A stretch of DNA of 64,000 nucleotides from Humulus lupulus (Eukaryota; Streptophyta; Magnoliopsida; Rosales; Cannabaceae). The notes beneath the pieces were generated by a model. That model saw nothing but the letters and a program-made list of their open reading frames with translations. It was not told the DNA's origin and did not search any database. Within the stretch, counting starts at the first letter, position 1; every line of letters starts with the position of its first letter. This document shows, in pieces, positions 36,069 to 47,327 of this stretch. The stretch covers positions 79,487,696 through 79,551,695 of the forward strand of contig NC_084801.1 in assembly GCF_963169125.1 (NCBI RefSeq). The letters are read 5' to 3'. The position numbers were made by a program, and so were the translations under genes.

Positions 36069-37380
36069 TTGGCAGCCTTCCCAATTGGCCTGGGAACATT
36101 TTTGGTGTATACTTATTACATTATTACACACTTGCGCTTATCATACTTACAAAATAAAAATATATATATTCCACGAAACAGAGACGCGCTAGGGAGATTT
36201 GTGAGACAACAAGTAGAAACTTTAGAAAACTCTCCTAGTTCGTCGTTTTCTTCCATTCGTTCAAACACTCCCGATTCACCGAGACTTCCTGAACCACCCA
36301 CGATGGCTCATCAAGATGAAGTCCAACCAAGAACGCTACAGGAATATTTACATCCTACGCGTACAACCACACCTTCATGCATAATGTATCCCAACAATAT
36401 GCCAAATTTCAATTTCAAACCCGGCATGATTAACCTCTTACCAACATTCCATGGGTTGGAAAATGAGAGTCTGTACGTGCATATACGGGAATTCGAAGAG
36501 GTGGTGGCTATATTCAACAACCGAGCTGATGTCACCAACATTGTGAGATTGAAATTCTTTCCTTTCTCGCTCAAAGACAAAGCAAAAAGCTGGTTGTATT
36601 CCTTAAGGCCTAGATCTATCGGAACATGGGACGAAATGACAAAAGCATTCTTTGCCAAATATTTCCCGCCCCATAAGACTAGCAGCCTTAAGAGGAAAAT
36701 ATCTACCTTCATCCAGAAAGACCATGAAACTTTCCATCAGGTCTGGGAGAGGTTTAGAGATTTGATAAATCAATGCCCACATCATGGATACGAAAGCTTG
36801 CGTCTGATCAGCTATTTCTATGACGGTCTCACAACCGGACAAAGACAATTCATACAAATGATGTGCAATGGCAAATTCCTTCAAAAAGATCCCGATGAAG
36901 CTTTCGAGTACCTCGACGATCTTGTTGAAAGTCCTACACATGGAATGGACCGAGTCCTATGGACAAGCCACGATCAACTGGAATCTACCAATTAAAGGAA
37001 GATGACAACGTCAAAAGCCAAATTGAATCATTGAGACAACAATTCGAGGCTTTCAGATCTCAAGAAGGTAGAAGAATCCATATGGCTGCAAAGGTAGAGA
37101 CACGAGATCAATGATTCATATGTGGAGGGATGAAACATCAACCGCAAGAGTGCCCAACTCTTAGTGAGTTAAGATGAGGGAATGAGGAACACTGCAATGC
37201 TTTAGGGGATTACAAGAAGCCTTATAACCTTTTCTCAAACACTTACAATCCCGGTTGGCGCAACCATCCAAATTTTAGCTGGAAGGATTCAAACCAAGCA
37301 TCTGGTAGCCAACGGAGGTCTGAGCAGCAACAACCACCAAAAGCATACATTTCTCCTCAAAATAACAAGCAGTCAAGTAA
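36069..37380 (+). pseudogene. gag: gag pseudogene of J (Athila-type)
   Basis: Particle protein of the element. The open stretch 36069-36995 contains the Athila capsid region: INLLPTFHGLENE, then HIREFEEV, then LKFFPFSLKDKAKSWLYSL, TWDEMTKAFFAKYFPPHKT and FHQVWERFRDLINQCPHHG. The first ATG in frame that fits is MAHQDEV at 36303. Sequence before it is also coding-like, so the true start is uncertain. A TAA at 36993 ends the frame, and a degraded zinc-knuckle-like segment (ICGGMKHQPQECP) follows at about 37110-37160 with stops around it. The rest of gag continues into the tandem duplication at 37388. Confidence 0.88.
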
Positions 37381-37387
37381 TTCTCTT

Positions 37388-38425
37388 GAGAATACTTTGA
37401 AAATGCTTGCGCAAACTCAAATAGCCTCAACTCAAGAGCTCAAATCTTGTTTCACACAAATGGTAGAGGAAATGAAAGACATGAAAGTTGAAATGACAAA
37501 GCTAAACACTACTTTGGCAATTCAAGAGCATGGTAGACTTCCCGCTCAACCTCTAATCCATCAAAAAGGGAAACACATGGCACAAACCTCCTCCTCTACA
37601 GATACAAATTTCAAAGAGGTTAATGCCATCTCTACTTGAAGTGGTCAAAGTACGTTTTCACCGTTAACTAAGACAATGAGTACATCAATGCCCGCTCTAG
37701 ATAATGATGTGCCAATAAGCATTCCAGTAAAGGTACCCTTTCCTCAAGCTTTGAAATCCACTGGAAAGGTACTTGAAAATCATGGTGAAATCTTAGACCT
37801 TTTAACACAAGTGAAGATCAACTTGCCATTGTTGCATGTGATCAAACAAGTGCCGGCTTATGCCAAGGTTATTAAGGATTTGTGCACCGTTAAAAGAGCT
37901 CAAAATTGTCATTGTTGAGAATACTTTGCAAATGCTTGCGTAAAATCAAATAGCCTCAACTCAAGAGCTCAAATCTTGTTTCACACAAATGGTAGAGGAA
38001 ATGAAAGACATGAAAGTCCAAATGACAAAGCTAAACACTACTTTGGCAATTCAACAGAATGGTAGACTTCCCGCCTAACCTCTAATCCATCAAAAAGGGC
38101 AACACATGGCACAAACCTCCTCCTCTGCAGATACAAATTTCAAAGAGGTTAATGCCATCTCTACTCGAAGTGGTCAAAGTACGGTTTCACCGTTAACTAA
38201 GACAATGAGTATGTCAATGCCCGCTCTAAATAATGATGTGCCAATAAGCATTCCAATAAAGGCACCCTTTTCTCAAGCTTTGAAATCCACTGGAAAGGTA
38301 CTGGAAAATCATGGTGAAATCTTAGACCTTTTAACACAAGTGAAGATCAACTTGCCATTGTTGCATGTGATCAAGCAAGTGTCGGCTTATGCCAAGGTTA
38401 TTAAGGATTTGTGCACCGTTAAAAG
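37388..38425 (+). repeat. Tandem duplication inside J gag-protease (529-bp offset)
   Basis: About 510 bp from GAGAATACTTTG to GTTAAAAG occurs twice, at 37388 and 37917, separated by 19 bp (AGCTCAAAATTGTCATTGTT region). Both copies code for the same stretch (coiled, Met/Lys-rich, then the LENHGEILDLLTQVKINLPLLHVIKQV-type linker). Each copy has private stops, for example near 37639 in the first and 37943 and 38079 in the second. Confidence 0.9.
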
Positions 38426-39134
38426 AAAGCACCATGTCAAGAAAACTGCATTCTTGGCGGAACAAGCTAGCGCGGTAATTAACTGCAAGACATCGCCTAA
38501 GTACAAAGATCCTGGTTGTCCCACCATCTCATGTCAAATCGGGGAGCAGGAATTCGGTCAAGTCGTTCTAGACTTAGGAGCAAGTGTAAATCTCATGCCA
38601 TATTCAATATACTTGCAATTAGGTCTAGGAGAACTCAAGCCCACATCTGTGGTGCTACAATTGGCCGATCGATCAGTTAAGAAACCTCGGGGAATAGTAG
38701 AAGACGTTCTTATTCAAATTGAAAAATTCTATTACCCTGTTGATTTTCTCATCTTGGACACTCAATCTGAAGTGAGTATAGAGTCCAAAATTCTCATCAT
38801 TCTCAGTAGACCTTTCCTTGCAACAGCAAATGCACTCATTAACTGTAGGAATGGTCTCATGAAAATCTCTTTCGGGAACATGACTTTAGAAGTGAATGTT
38901 TTCCGCATCGGCAAACAACCACTTGACAACGATGAGTGTTTCCAATCCTATCTGATCGATACACTTATTTCAGAAGAGGTCGAATCAAAATACACGTCTA
39001 ATCATTTTAATCACCTCTTCCAAATTTTAGAAAGTTCTGAGCCCGATGAGTCTGCGATCAACCCTGAAATCGTCAAACACTCACAGGCTAGAAGAACCAT
39101 GTTTTGGAATCCAATCTTTGAGGAACTCCCTTAA
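38106..39134 (+). pseudogene. gag C-terminus and protease of J
   Basis: A 342-codon open stretch. The first third repeats the gag linker and the middle is an aspartic protease with the Athila signature VVLDLGASVNLMPYSIY (about 38560-38610), where DLGAS replaces the usual DTGS. It is followed by PRGIVEDVLIQIEKFYYPVDFLILD and ILSRPFLATANALI, the flap and second-strand blocks. A TAA at 39132 separates it from the RT in the same frame. The protease would cut the Gag-Pol precursor. The domain itself looks intact, but it is not connected to an intact gag. Confidence 0.85.
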
Positions 39135-39182
39135 GATCGAGAAACACCAAAACCATCCATTGAACAAGCTCCTCAACCAAAG

Positions 39183-40740
39183 TTGGCACAACTTCCCGAG
39201 GTTCTTAAGCATGTTTTCTTGGGAGCTGACAACACTTTTTCTGTCATAATATCCTCCAAGATCAATGCCACACAAGAGCGCCAACTCATCAATGTGTTGC
39301 AAGAACAAAGAGATGCATTAGGATGGACGATAGCTGACATCAAAGGTATTAGTCCTTTAATCTGCTCCCATCACATTCAATTGGAAGACGGGGCTATACC
39401 ATGTCGTGACCCTCAAAAAAGATTGAACCCAACGATGAAGGAAGTAGTAAAGACTGAAGTCTTGAAACTTCTGGATTCTGGCATAATCTATCCTGTTGCT
39501 GACAGTAAATGGGTCAGCCCAACTCAGGTTGTTCCCAAGAAATCTGGGGTAACAGTGGTACAAAATGAAAAATGGGAACTTATTCCTACCAAGGTCACAA
39601 CTGGTAGCTCATGTGCATTAATTATAGAAAATTAAATGCAGCCACCCGCAAAGACCATTTTCCACTTCCATTCATTGATCAAATATTGGAACGTGTGGCA
39701 GGTTATCCTTTCTATATTTTTCTTGATGGTTATTCAGGGTATTACCAAATCGAGATTGCCTTAGAATATCAGGATAAGACCACATTCACTTGTCCTTTTG
39801 GTACTTTTGCCTTTCGTCGCATGCCATTTGGCCTGTGTAATGCTCCAGCCACTTTCCAGCGATGCATGATGAGCATATTTAGTGATATGATCGAGAAATG
39901 TATGGAAGTATTCATGCATGATTTGACAGTCTTTGGCGATTCCTTTGAGTCAAGCCTTCTCAATTTAGAGTCTGTGCTTAAACGTTGCAAAGAAAAGGGC
40001 TTGGTACTCAACTGGGAAAAGTTTCATTTCATGGTGCCATCAGGCATAGTCTTGGGGCATGTCGTGTCGGAACGAGGAATTGAGGTTGATCAATCAAAGA
40101 TTGAACTCATATCAAATCTGCCCACCCCCAAGACTATTAAAGACATTCGATCTTTTCTTGGGCATGCATGATTCTATAGGAGATTCATACAAAATTTCTC
40201 TACAATTGCTCGCCCTTTGTCAAACCTCCTAGCAAAAGATGTTGTGTTCAGTTGGACACCTGAGTGTGAGGAATCTTTCTGAACGCTCGTCGCAAAACTC
40301 ACTTCCGCCCCTATCATTCAGCCACCAAATTGGAACTTATCGTTCGAAGTCATGTGTGATGCTAGCAATTATGCTATAGGGGTCGTCTTAGGTCAAAGAA
40401 GGGAAGGGAAGCCCTTCGTTGTTTATTACGCAAGTAAAACTCTTAACAATGCTCAAATGAACTATTCTACCACTGAAAAAGAGTCACTTGCTGTAGTATT
40501 CGCACTTGACAAGTTTCGTTCCTACCTAATTAGTTCACCTATCACAATCTTTACGGACCATTCCTCCTTAAAATACCTCCTTTCCAAAAAGGATGCTAAG
40601 GCGCGTTTAATTAGGCGGATCCTTTTGTTACAGGAATTTGATCTGACCATAAAAGACAAGAAACAAGTTGAAAACGTGGTAGCGGACCACTTATCTCGTC
40701 TTGAATTTTCTGATTTCGCTGATGGGCCAGCCATTCAAGA
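39183..40740 (+). pseudogene. pol: Reverse transcriptase and RNase H of J
   Basis: The RT N-terminal part (39183-39635) has YPVADSKWVSPTQVVPKKSG. A frameshift near 39610 then shifts to the frame with CINYRKLNAATRKDHFPLPF, FLDGYSGYYQIEIA and FAFRRMPFGLCNAPATFQRCM (39611-40171). The catalytic box reads FMHDLTVFG (about 39910), with His in place of the first Asp, which alone would kill polymerase activity. TGA codons near 40169 and 40280 interrupt the connection. RNase H follows (40352-40735) with VMCDASNYAIGVVLGQ, TEKESLAVVFALDKFRSYL, FTDHSSLKYLL and VADHLSRLE. It converts element RNA to DNA in intact relatives. Confidence 0.9.
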
Positions 40741-42074
40741 TGACTTCCCTGATGAACATCTCTTCGCAGTCACTAAGTTGCCATGGTACGCTCATATCGT
40801 TAATTACTTAGTGACTAGCGAACTTCCAACTGCATGGAGTGCACAAGATAAACGTAAATTTTTGGTCGAGGTTCGTAACTTCTATTGGGATGATCCATAT
40901 CTTTTTAAGTATTGCCCCGACCAAATTATGAGACGTTGCATTCCAGATGATGAAATTTTTAGTGTCCTGAAATTTTGTCATAATGAAGCTTGTGGTGGTC
41001 ATTTTTCTATGACAAAGACTGCTGCAAAAAATCTTACAGTGTGGTCGTTATTGGCCAACTTTGTTCAAAGACACTAACAATTTCTGCCGATCATGTGAAA
41101 GGTGTCAAAAATTAGGTGCTCTGTCCCGGCGACATATGATGCCATTAAACCCAATTCTTGTAATAAAAATATTCGATTGTTGGGGGATAGACTTTATGGG
41201 ACCATTTCCACCTTCTTCTGGCTACCTTTACATTCTCCTCGCCATAGACTATGTCTCAAAATGGGTGGAAGTTGTGCCTTGTCGAAATAATGATAACGCA
41301 ACTGTTGTGAAATTCTTAAAGGAAAATGTGTTATCTAGGTTTGGCACACCATGAGCTATCATAAGTGATTAAGGCACCCATTTTTGCAACTATTCTTTTG
41401 AGACCTTAATGCAAAAATATGGTGTAATTCATAAGGTTGCATTGCCTTATCACCCACAGACAAATGGCCAAGCTGAGTTAGCCAACCAAGAAATTAAGAA
41501 AATTTTAGAAAAGACGGTTAATCCTGACCGCAAAGATTGGTCCTCACGACTTCTCAATGCTCTCTGGGCATACCACACTTCTTACAAAACTCAGCTCGGT
41601 ATGTCTCCTTATAGGCTAGTCTATGGTAAAGCCTGCCACCTTCCTGTTGAACTAGAACACAAAGCTTATTGGGTAGTTAAAAGCCTAAATTTTGATCTCA
41701 AGGCAGCAGGACTCAATCGTAAGCTTCAGTTGTCAGAAATTGAAGAATTAAGAAACGATGCTTATGACAACTCTAGGATCTACAAGGCCAAAATCAAAGC
41801 GGCCCATGAAAAGCAGATCCTAAGAAAATAATTTGAGCCAAACCAACGAGTGCATCTTTATGACTCTCATTTGCATATCCACCCTGGCAAGCTGAGATCA
41901 AGGTGGACTAGCCCATATGTTGTGAAAACTGTCTTTCCCAACGGTGCTGTTGAGGTCATAGACCCAACTGACGGGAGAGAATTCAAAGTAAATGGCCAAC
42001 GACTGAAACACTACATAGAGAGGGTGACCCAGCCTGAAGAAGTCACTCTCGTGGAACCAGTTTACCAAGTCTGA
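40741..42074 (+). pseudogene. pol: Integrase of J
   Basis: The zinc-binding HHCC region ends with the H..H pair in FCHNEACGGHFS (about 40975) and CRSCERCQKLG (41083). A frameshift between them lies near 41060. The core has GIDFMGPFPPS (first Asp, about 41190), IISD before a TAA at about 41369 (second Asp), and [17 protein letters not shown] (Glu, about 41455-41500). The frame stays open to 41831 through [21 protein letters not shown] and, after another stop, to 42074 through LHIHPGKLRSRWTSPYVV. A TGA also lies at 41352. All three catalytic residues are still visible, but the gene is cut in four. Confidence 0.9.
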
Positions 42075-42696
42075 GTAGTGTTCCAAAAATTTTGTACATA
42101 GGTTTGTTTTCTGTTTATTTCCCTTTTGTCATTTTATTTTATTTATTATCATTTTGTGTTTTCAGTTTTTCATGTTTTAGAGAATCAATATTCGCTCTAT
42201 CACTCAACGCTCGCTATCAGGTGTTCTCTTTCCCTACTCTTTACATTTATTATATATTGAGACATTGAGGACACTGTCAGATTTTGGTTGGGGGTGGTGA
42301 GCATATTCATGCACGTTCATGTTGATTTTTGTCATATTAATATTTTCACGGTCAATTTTTTAAAAAATTACTTATTTATTTTTGCAAAATGTTACTTTTG
42401 AGTCAATTTTTTGTTATCTGTATTACTAAGAGTTTCTCTAGAGTTACCAAATGTACATGCCAAACATTGTGGTAATATGGTTGATTAGCGCGTATTTGCT
42501 TAGAAATTTGCCTTGTTTAAGAATTCATTATTTTCTGTGAGAGGTGAGACTTGAGAAAACAACTTTTAATTTTTTATTGATTCTTAGAAATGGTTATAAT
42601 TATTTGGACATGGTATTGTGGTATGAATGGATGATGTTTTAGGGATAATATTTTCTATAGACAAATCTTATTAGAGAGCCTTTTATTATGTTGTTC
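42075..42696 (+). other. 3' untranslated region of J
   Basis: AT-rich, non-coding, with GAGGACACTGTCAGATTTTGG then TTGGGGGTGGTGAG at 42268-42301, a purine block of the type found after Athila pol. No env-like frame is present. The expected LTR start is missing at its right end. Confidence 0.7.
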
Positions 42697-42900
42697 AAGA
42701 AATAAAATGTACTTTTGACACAAAGAAAAAGAAAGAAGAAAGAAAGAATTAAAAATGAAGAAATCCTCAAGAAAAATGGCATTTTTGACAAAAACTAGGC
42801 CCAAAACCAAGCCCAAACAGCCTAGGCCCAAGCCAAAAGCTGCTCTCCTCGCTGCCACGTGGCAGCTTTCCATTCGCCCAGCCGAGTCGCGCCGAAGCCA
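42697..42900 (+). mobile_element. 3' LTR of J, left remnant
   Basis: Homologous to 34354-34557 of the 5' LTR (AAATAAAATGTACTTTTGAC, then TGCCACGTGGCAGC). The first ~140 bp of the LTR is absent. It stops at GCCGAAGCCA, directly joined to element I. Confidence 0.88.
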
Positions 42901-43232
42901 AAAGTGTAAACAAAAAATCAGCCAAAAGTCCCTCCCTTGAGCTATTTCTCTCTATTTATAGGCTCAAGGAGGATTACATGAATCAGTTACAGATATTCTT
43001 TCCTAATGAGTCAGATATTCAGGAAATCATGAGAGACAATCTCGAATATGATCATAACTGCATAAGATCTTCTCCAAATATACGGAGTATACGACCAAAC
43101 TTTTCGTATATAAAGTTCAAATGTTAAGCCATGGAAATCTCTCTGGTTGATGGTCGAACAAGACTTCTGCCAGGTGTCAGCCACGTGTTAAAAATGTCTG
43201 CCACATCATCCATACCTGGTTTTTGGATAACG
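42901..43232 (-). mobile_element. 3' LTR of I, truncated
   Basis: 332 bp, aligning without net indels to 53884-54215. The minus-strand start reads CGTTATCC where the 5' LTR has TGTTATCC. The last 267 bp of the LTR is missing at 42900/42901. Confidence 0.9.
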
Positions 43233-43245
43233 TTTGCCCCCCAAG
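43233..43245 (-). other. Polypurine tract of I
   Basis: CTTGGGGGGCAAA on the minus strand abuts the 3' LTR and is identical to that of K. Confidence 0.88.
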
Positions 43246-43465
43246 TTTATTTATTGTGACCAGCAATAAGTAAACTTAGGAAAACAACTTTTCATATGCA
43301 CCACGAAATCTGTCAGAGCTCTCGTGCGTTTTTGAAAACCGTGACCTAATTATGTCTAATCAAGCATTTTCAGTTTTCAAGAAACCACCCCGATGGCTTA
43401 TACACTCCCCCATGCTTCGAAAAAGGGAAAGTCATGATTGCTACTTTTTGTTACACTTTGATTTC

Positions 43466-43473
43466 TATAAATA
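43466..43473 (+). promoter_or_regulatory. TATA box of the antisense gene
   Basis: TATAAATA on the plus strand, 234 bp inside the LTR border, followed by an A/C-rich leader. It is 758 bp before the first ATG of the long frame, most of which would be a leader intron. Confidence 0.6.
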
Positions 43474-43489
43474 ACCCTCTCATTCTCCT

Positions 43490-46400
43490 TTTAACCTTTT
43501 ATTCGTCATTTTCTGCCAAGAACTTTCAAGAGCCATATTCCGGAGCCCAGAACTTTGAAACTTTCAGATGCCCTGCCGAGGATCTTTCAAACTCAAAGCT
43601 TTCATTTTTCTGAATCTCCAACCTTCGCTCAGGTAATTTCTTAGTCTTTTAAACTCTTCGAGATGCCATGCATGCTGTTATTGTGCTCTGAAATTTTTTG
43701 CGTTCTTGAGTAGAAATCTGTGAGGATTTTGTATAAATCGTTTGATGCTTGATAGGGTAGTGTATTTTTGCTTTATATAAGTTAGGAGTTAGTTTGATAG
43801 TCAGGATCATAGATTTAGGGAGTAAAATCGACGTAAAAATTCGATTTTTAGGCTAGTTGAAAAACTAGGTTTTTCCCGCCCCTTAGGAGTTGAAAAAGCT
43901 TCTTTTCAGAAAACTTTTTACTTTCCTTTTTTATCCGTTTTTCAAACTGCTATCATAAAACTTAGTGTTCGATTAGAATGCAGCTGGTCGATAGACGCGA
44001 GCAACGTTATCCCAACTTCCCACATAAATTCCCAGGCTATGCGTCTTATCTCCTCCTTTGTCTGTTTGCAGTTCATATGTAAGACCCGTGGGGAGGAGAA
44101 AGACCCATTGATGACGACCTCCTAGCTTAGCTGCTTGAAGACGAAGAACATCCTTCTACTTTGATACCAGATATTCCTTTCTCTCACCTCAACCCAAATA
44201 CTTCCTCAGTCTCGACCCAAAAAATGGCTCGCACCAAAACTAAAGCTCGAAAAAGAAAAACTTCCAACACCCCTTGTCAGCCTACTGTTGATGCTCCCTC
44301 GACCAGTGTTCAAGGAAAAAATATTCCTTATACAAATGTGCAAAGGCTTGCCCGTCCTCAACACGTTACTCAGCCGGATGTCGAGTGGCATGTTGTCGCT
44401 GAGAGTAGAGTGACGATCAGGATGATCGCCAACTACTTAAATAAATACAAACTGACAGGGGTGACCCTAGTCAAGCATAACCTCGACCGAAGGGCTAATC
44501 TGCCTGGGGGTGCTTACAGCGCCTGGCTGTGGTTTCACATTGAGGCAGGTGCCACTTTGCCTCTTCACTCATTCTTTCAGGGGGTGGCCAACTACTTCGG
44601 AGTTGCCCCCTTCCAAATCACCCCAAACGGATATAGAATGTTCGATGCACTCTATATCCTGTATAGCCAGAAAAATTGGCCCGCACCGTCGCCACATGAG
44701 GTAAACTTCCTATTTGACCTCAAATCTAACCCCAACCAAGAAGGCACGGGGTTCTTCCATCTTTGCCATCAGGAAACCGGACGCACTTTCCTGACTGACA
44801 CCACCCATATCTCCAATGTGGGGAGGTACCACCAGGAGTACTTCCTTACGCCTAACCTGGTCACAGAAAACTTGGCTTTCACACGACGAGGTAAAATTTT
44901 CACGTCGCTAGCTTCTTCACTTGGTATTTTACTGCCACAATGTCTTGAACTTTCAATGTGTTTCAGGCCCATGGCTGCGACCAAACCCAACTCCGGGGAT
45001 GGAGTCAAGGGCGGCACTCTTAGCCAACTTGCCAGATGCTGAGAAGAGTGTCAAAAATTTAGTTACAGAGGCTAACCTCAGGTTGGCTGGCCTCTGGAAC
45101 CCTCAACCAGCGATGAGTAGGCCTTTGGCAGAAAATGCTCACGCCAAAGTGGAACCCAAGCAACAACCCCAAGCATCTCCTCCGCGGAGGAGACCAACTG
45201 GGGTTACAATCAGGGAACCTGCCGACACTCACCGAACGGAGAGGCCCTTGGCTCCCAAGGGAAAAGGGAAACAAAAGGCTGTCGAGCCTAGCGAACTCTC
45301 TGATGGCTCATCGGATGATAACGGTACATTAAATTCGCTTTTAAACCATTTTCCAATTCCTTGTCATCTATTCGACGGGGATAGCAACTTTAAGAATGCT
45401 CCCATCTTAAATTCAGATTTCTTCTAGGCAATAGGTAGTTCGATAAATAATATAGCGACCAATAGTTGTAGTGCGGGTACTTTACTTGTAATCCTTTTAC
45501 TTTCATTCTTTTGCCCAGCGTGACCATTTAGTCTTACTGTTCGCGTTGTTTCCTTTTCTGCAGATATGGACTCCGAGGATATCTTCGAACATTACAAGGC
45601 TGTTGCTGCCTCTTCTGGGCAAAAGAAAGATAGCAAGAGGGCTCGAGGGGAGAGTAGTAAGACTCCCACGAAGAAGGCTCGAACTGACGATCCTCCAACT
45701 AGGCCTCCTTGCAGGAGAATTCACCACCTATAACACCCCTCGAGCAGCCGGCCTCCACTCCCGCCGACCAGTAGCGGGCTCCTAGCAGGGAGGCATTGAA
45801 CACTCAGCCCGAAGGCTCCCTGCCCAACTTCGTGGTCAGTTCTGCCAGGGAGAGGATATACAAGCTTTCCAAGCACAAACGCATCCAGGAAGCTATTACT
45901 GAAACTGCTTCTATGGAAGCTGATCAAGTCCTCAACAGAGGGCTGAACGAGATAGTTAGCGTAAGTCAACTCCTGCTGCTTTAACATTTATTTTTTATTC
46001 CTCGTCCTTACTTTATCTTATTCTATCTGACTTCAGGGACTGCTGACCCTAACTGCTGGCTGGCGCCATATTGGGGCGTTGGTGTCTCGGGGAAGGAATT
46101 TTTATTCCAGGCTCGTCAAGGCTAAGCAAGCACTCGAAGCTAAAAATAACGAGCTTGCTAGACAGAATGGTGAGATGCTCGGGGAAAAGATGGAGCTGTC
46201 CAAGCAGAAAGATGAAATGCTCGAGGACAAATCTACTCTGACCAAAGAGCTGCTGGAAACCCAGGACACCTTGAGGAAAGCCAACGAAACCAAGGAAAAG
46301 TTCAAGGAAAACGCCAAGCTCAACTATAAAGAATCTGTACAACTCGAGCTTGATCTGGTTGCCAGCAGGCAGGAGGCGGAGGAGCTTGGAAAATGAGTGC

Positions 46401-46618
46401 AGGAGCTCGAGGAGGCTGAAGCCAAGAACTTGGAGAAGTACAAGGAAGCCACTTACCTTTGCTTCTACGAGTTCTGGAAGCACAATTGGGAAGCTAACTT
46501 CAGCTACCTGTCCGAACGCTTGAGGAGGACTCTGATGACGCAATGTGCCATCCGTCTGGAAGAAGAAGAAAAAGCCAAAGTGCCTGCCTCTCCAGAGATC
46601 TCCCTAGCAGGGGGATAG
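43490..46618 (+). pseudogene. Antisense multi-exon gene of I (PF04195-like protein with coiled coil)
   Basis: A plus-strand gene inside the 3' region of a minus-strand element. The leader intron 43633-44071 has CAG|GTAATT and TTTGCAG ends. Coding exons are 44224-44890, 44967-45323, 45564-45960 and 46037-46618. The three introns between them (76, 240 and 76 nt) start GTAAAA, GTACAT and GTAAGT, end in CAG, and join the open frames in phase. Exon 1 has a basic N-terminus (MARTKTKARKRK, nuclear-signal-like), then a domain with ATLPLHSFFQGVANYFG and FQITPNGYRMF, resembling the 'putative gypsy type transposon' family PF04195. Exons 2-3 are hydrophilic and basic. Exon 4 is a heptad-rich coiled coil (46100-46440). 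About 667 codons. It is broken by a net one-base loss in exon 3 (stop at 45731) and a TGA at 46394. Function unknown. Extra ORFs are documented in Tat elements. Confidence 0.75.
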
Positions 46619-47010
46619 ACAGTGTAGACGCTGAAGCTGGCCCTTCCGCCGACCAAGGCACTCCTCAAGACCCTCAGGACCCTCTAGCTCCTTGAAAAAA
46701 AAATTCTTTTATCCCAACTATACGACCCACAGGTCGTATTGTAAAGACAATTTATTTTTACTGCTGCAAGGGCAGCCTTTTTACTTTTGTTTGAACAGTT
46801 ACATCCGAGCAGTACTGCTCACGGTGTAAAAGAATTCCTTTGACATTATAATATTTGTTCGCATGACCGAACCTAGCATAGTACTTTGGCTTGATTTAAC
46901 AAAATATAAAATTTTGAAAAATACTCTTAGTACCGTAGCATGCTTTCACTTATTTTGTTCGTGTGTTTACATACCTCTTGGTATGCTTTTCTATCGATGT
47001 ACCTTATATG

Positions 47011-47051
47011 CCCCCCAAGTGACTGAGGAGCTTTAGGTTCTTGGTCACTTG
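47011..47051 (-). other. Conserved hairpin plus G-run block (I copy)
   Basis: On the minus strand CAAGTGAC, a 22-nt loop and GTCACTTG form an 8-bp inverted repeat running straight into GGGGGG and CATATAAGG. It lies 277 bp after the integrase stop. F and K have the same block. Confidence 0.65.
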
Positions 47052-47327
47052 CCTTGACCATGACCTGTACGAACATTGCTGCTCGGGATAACTTGTAAAA
47101 CTTAGAATACAACAAAAAAACACACGTAATGAACAAATACTTGTAAAAAATTACAAAAGTTTGGCAAGAATGACTGGCTGCTCACAGTCCCTTATAATTC
47201 TCGTATTAAAATGGACTAAACATGTCTTTACGAGTGATCTTTGAAAGATCTTAAGCGATCAGTCATATAACATCACTAACCCTTTTTCAAAACTTGTAAA
47301 AAGTAAAAATTAATACAAGCCAGTTCT

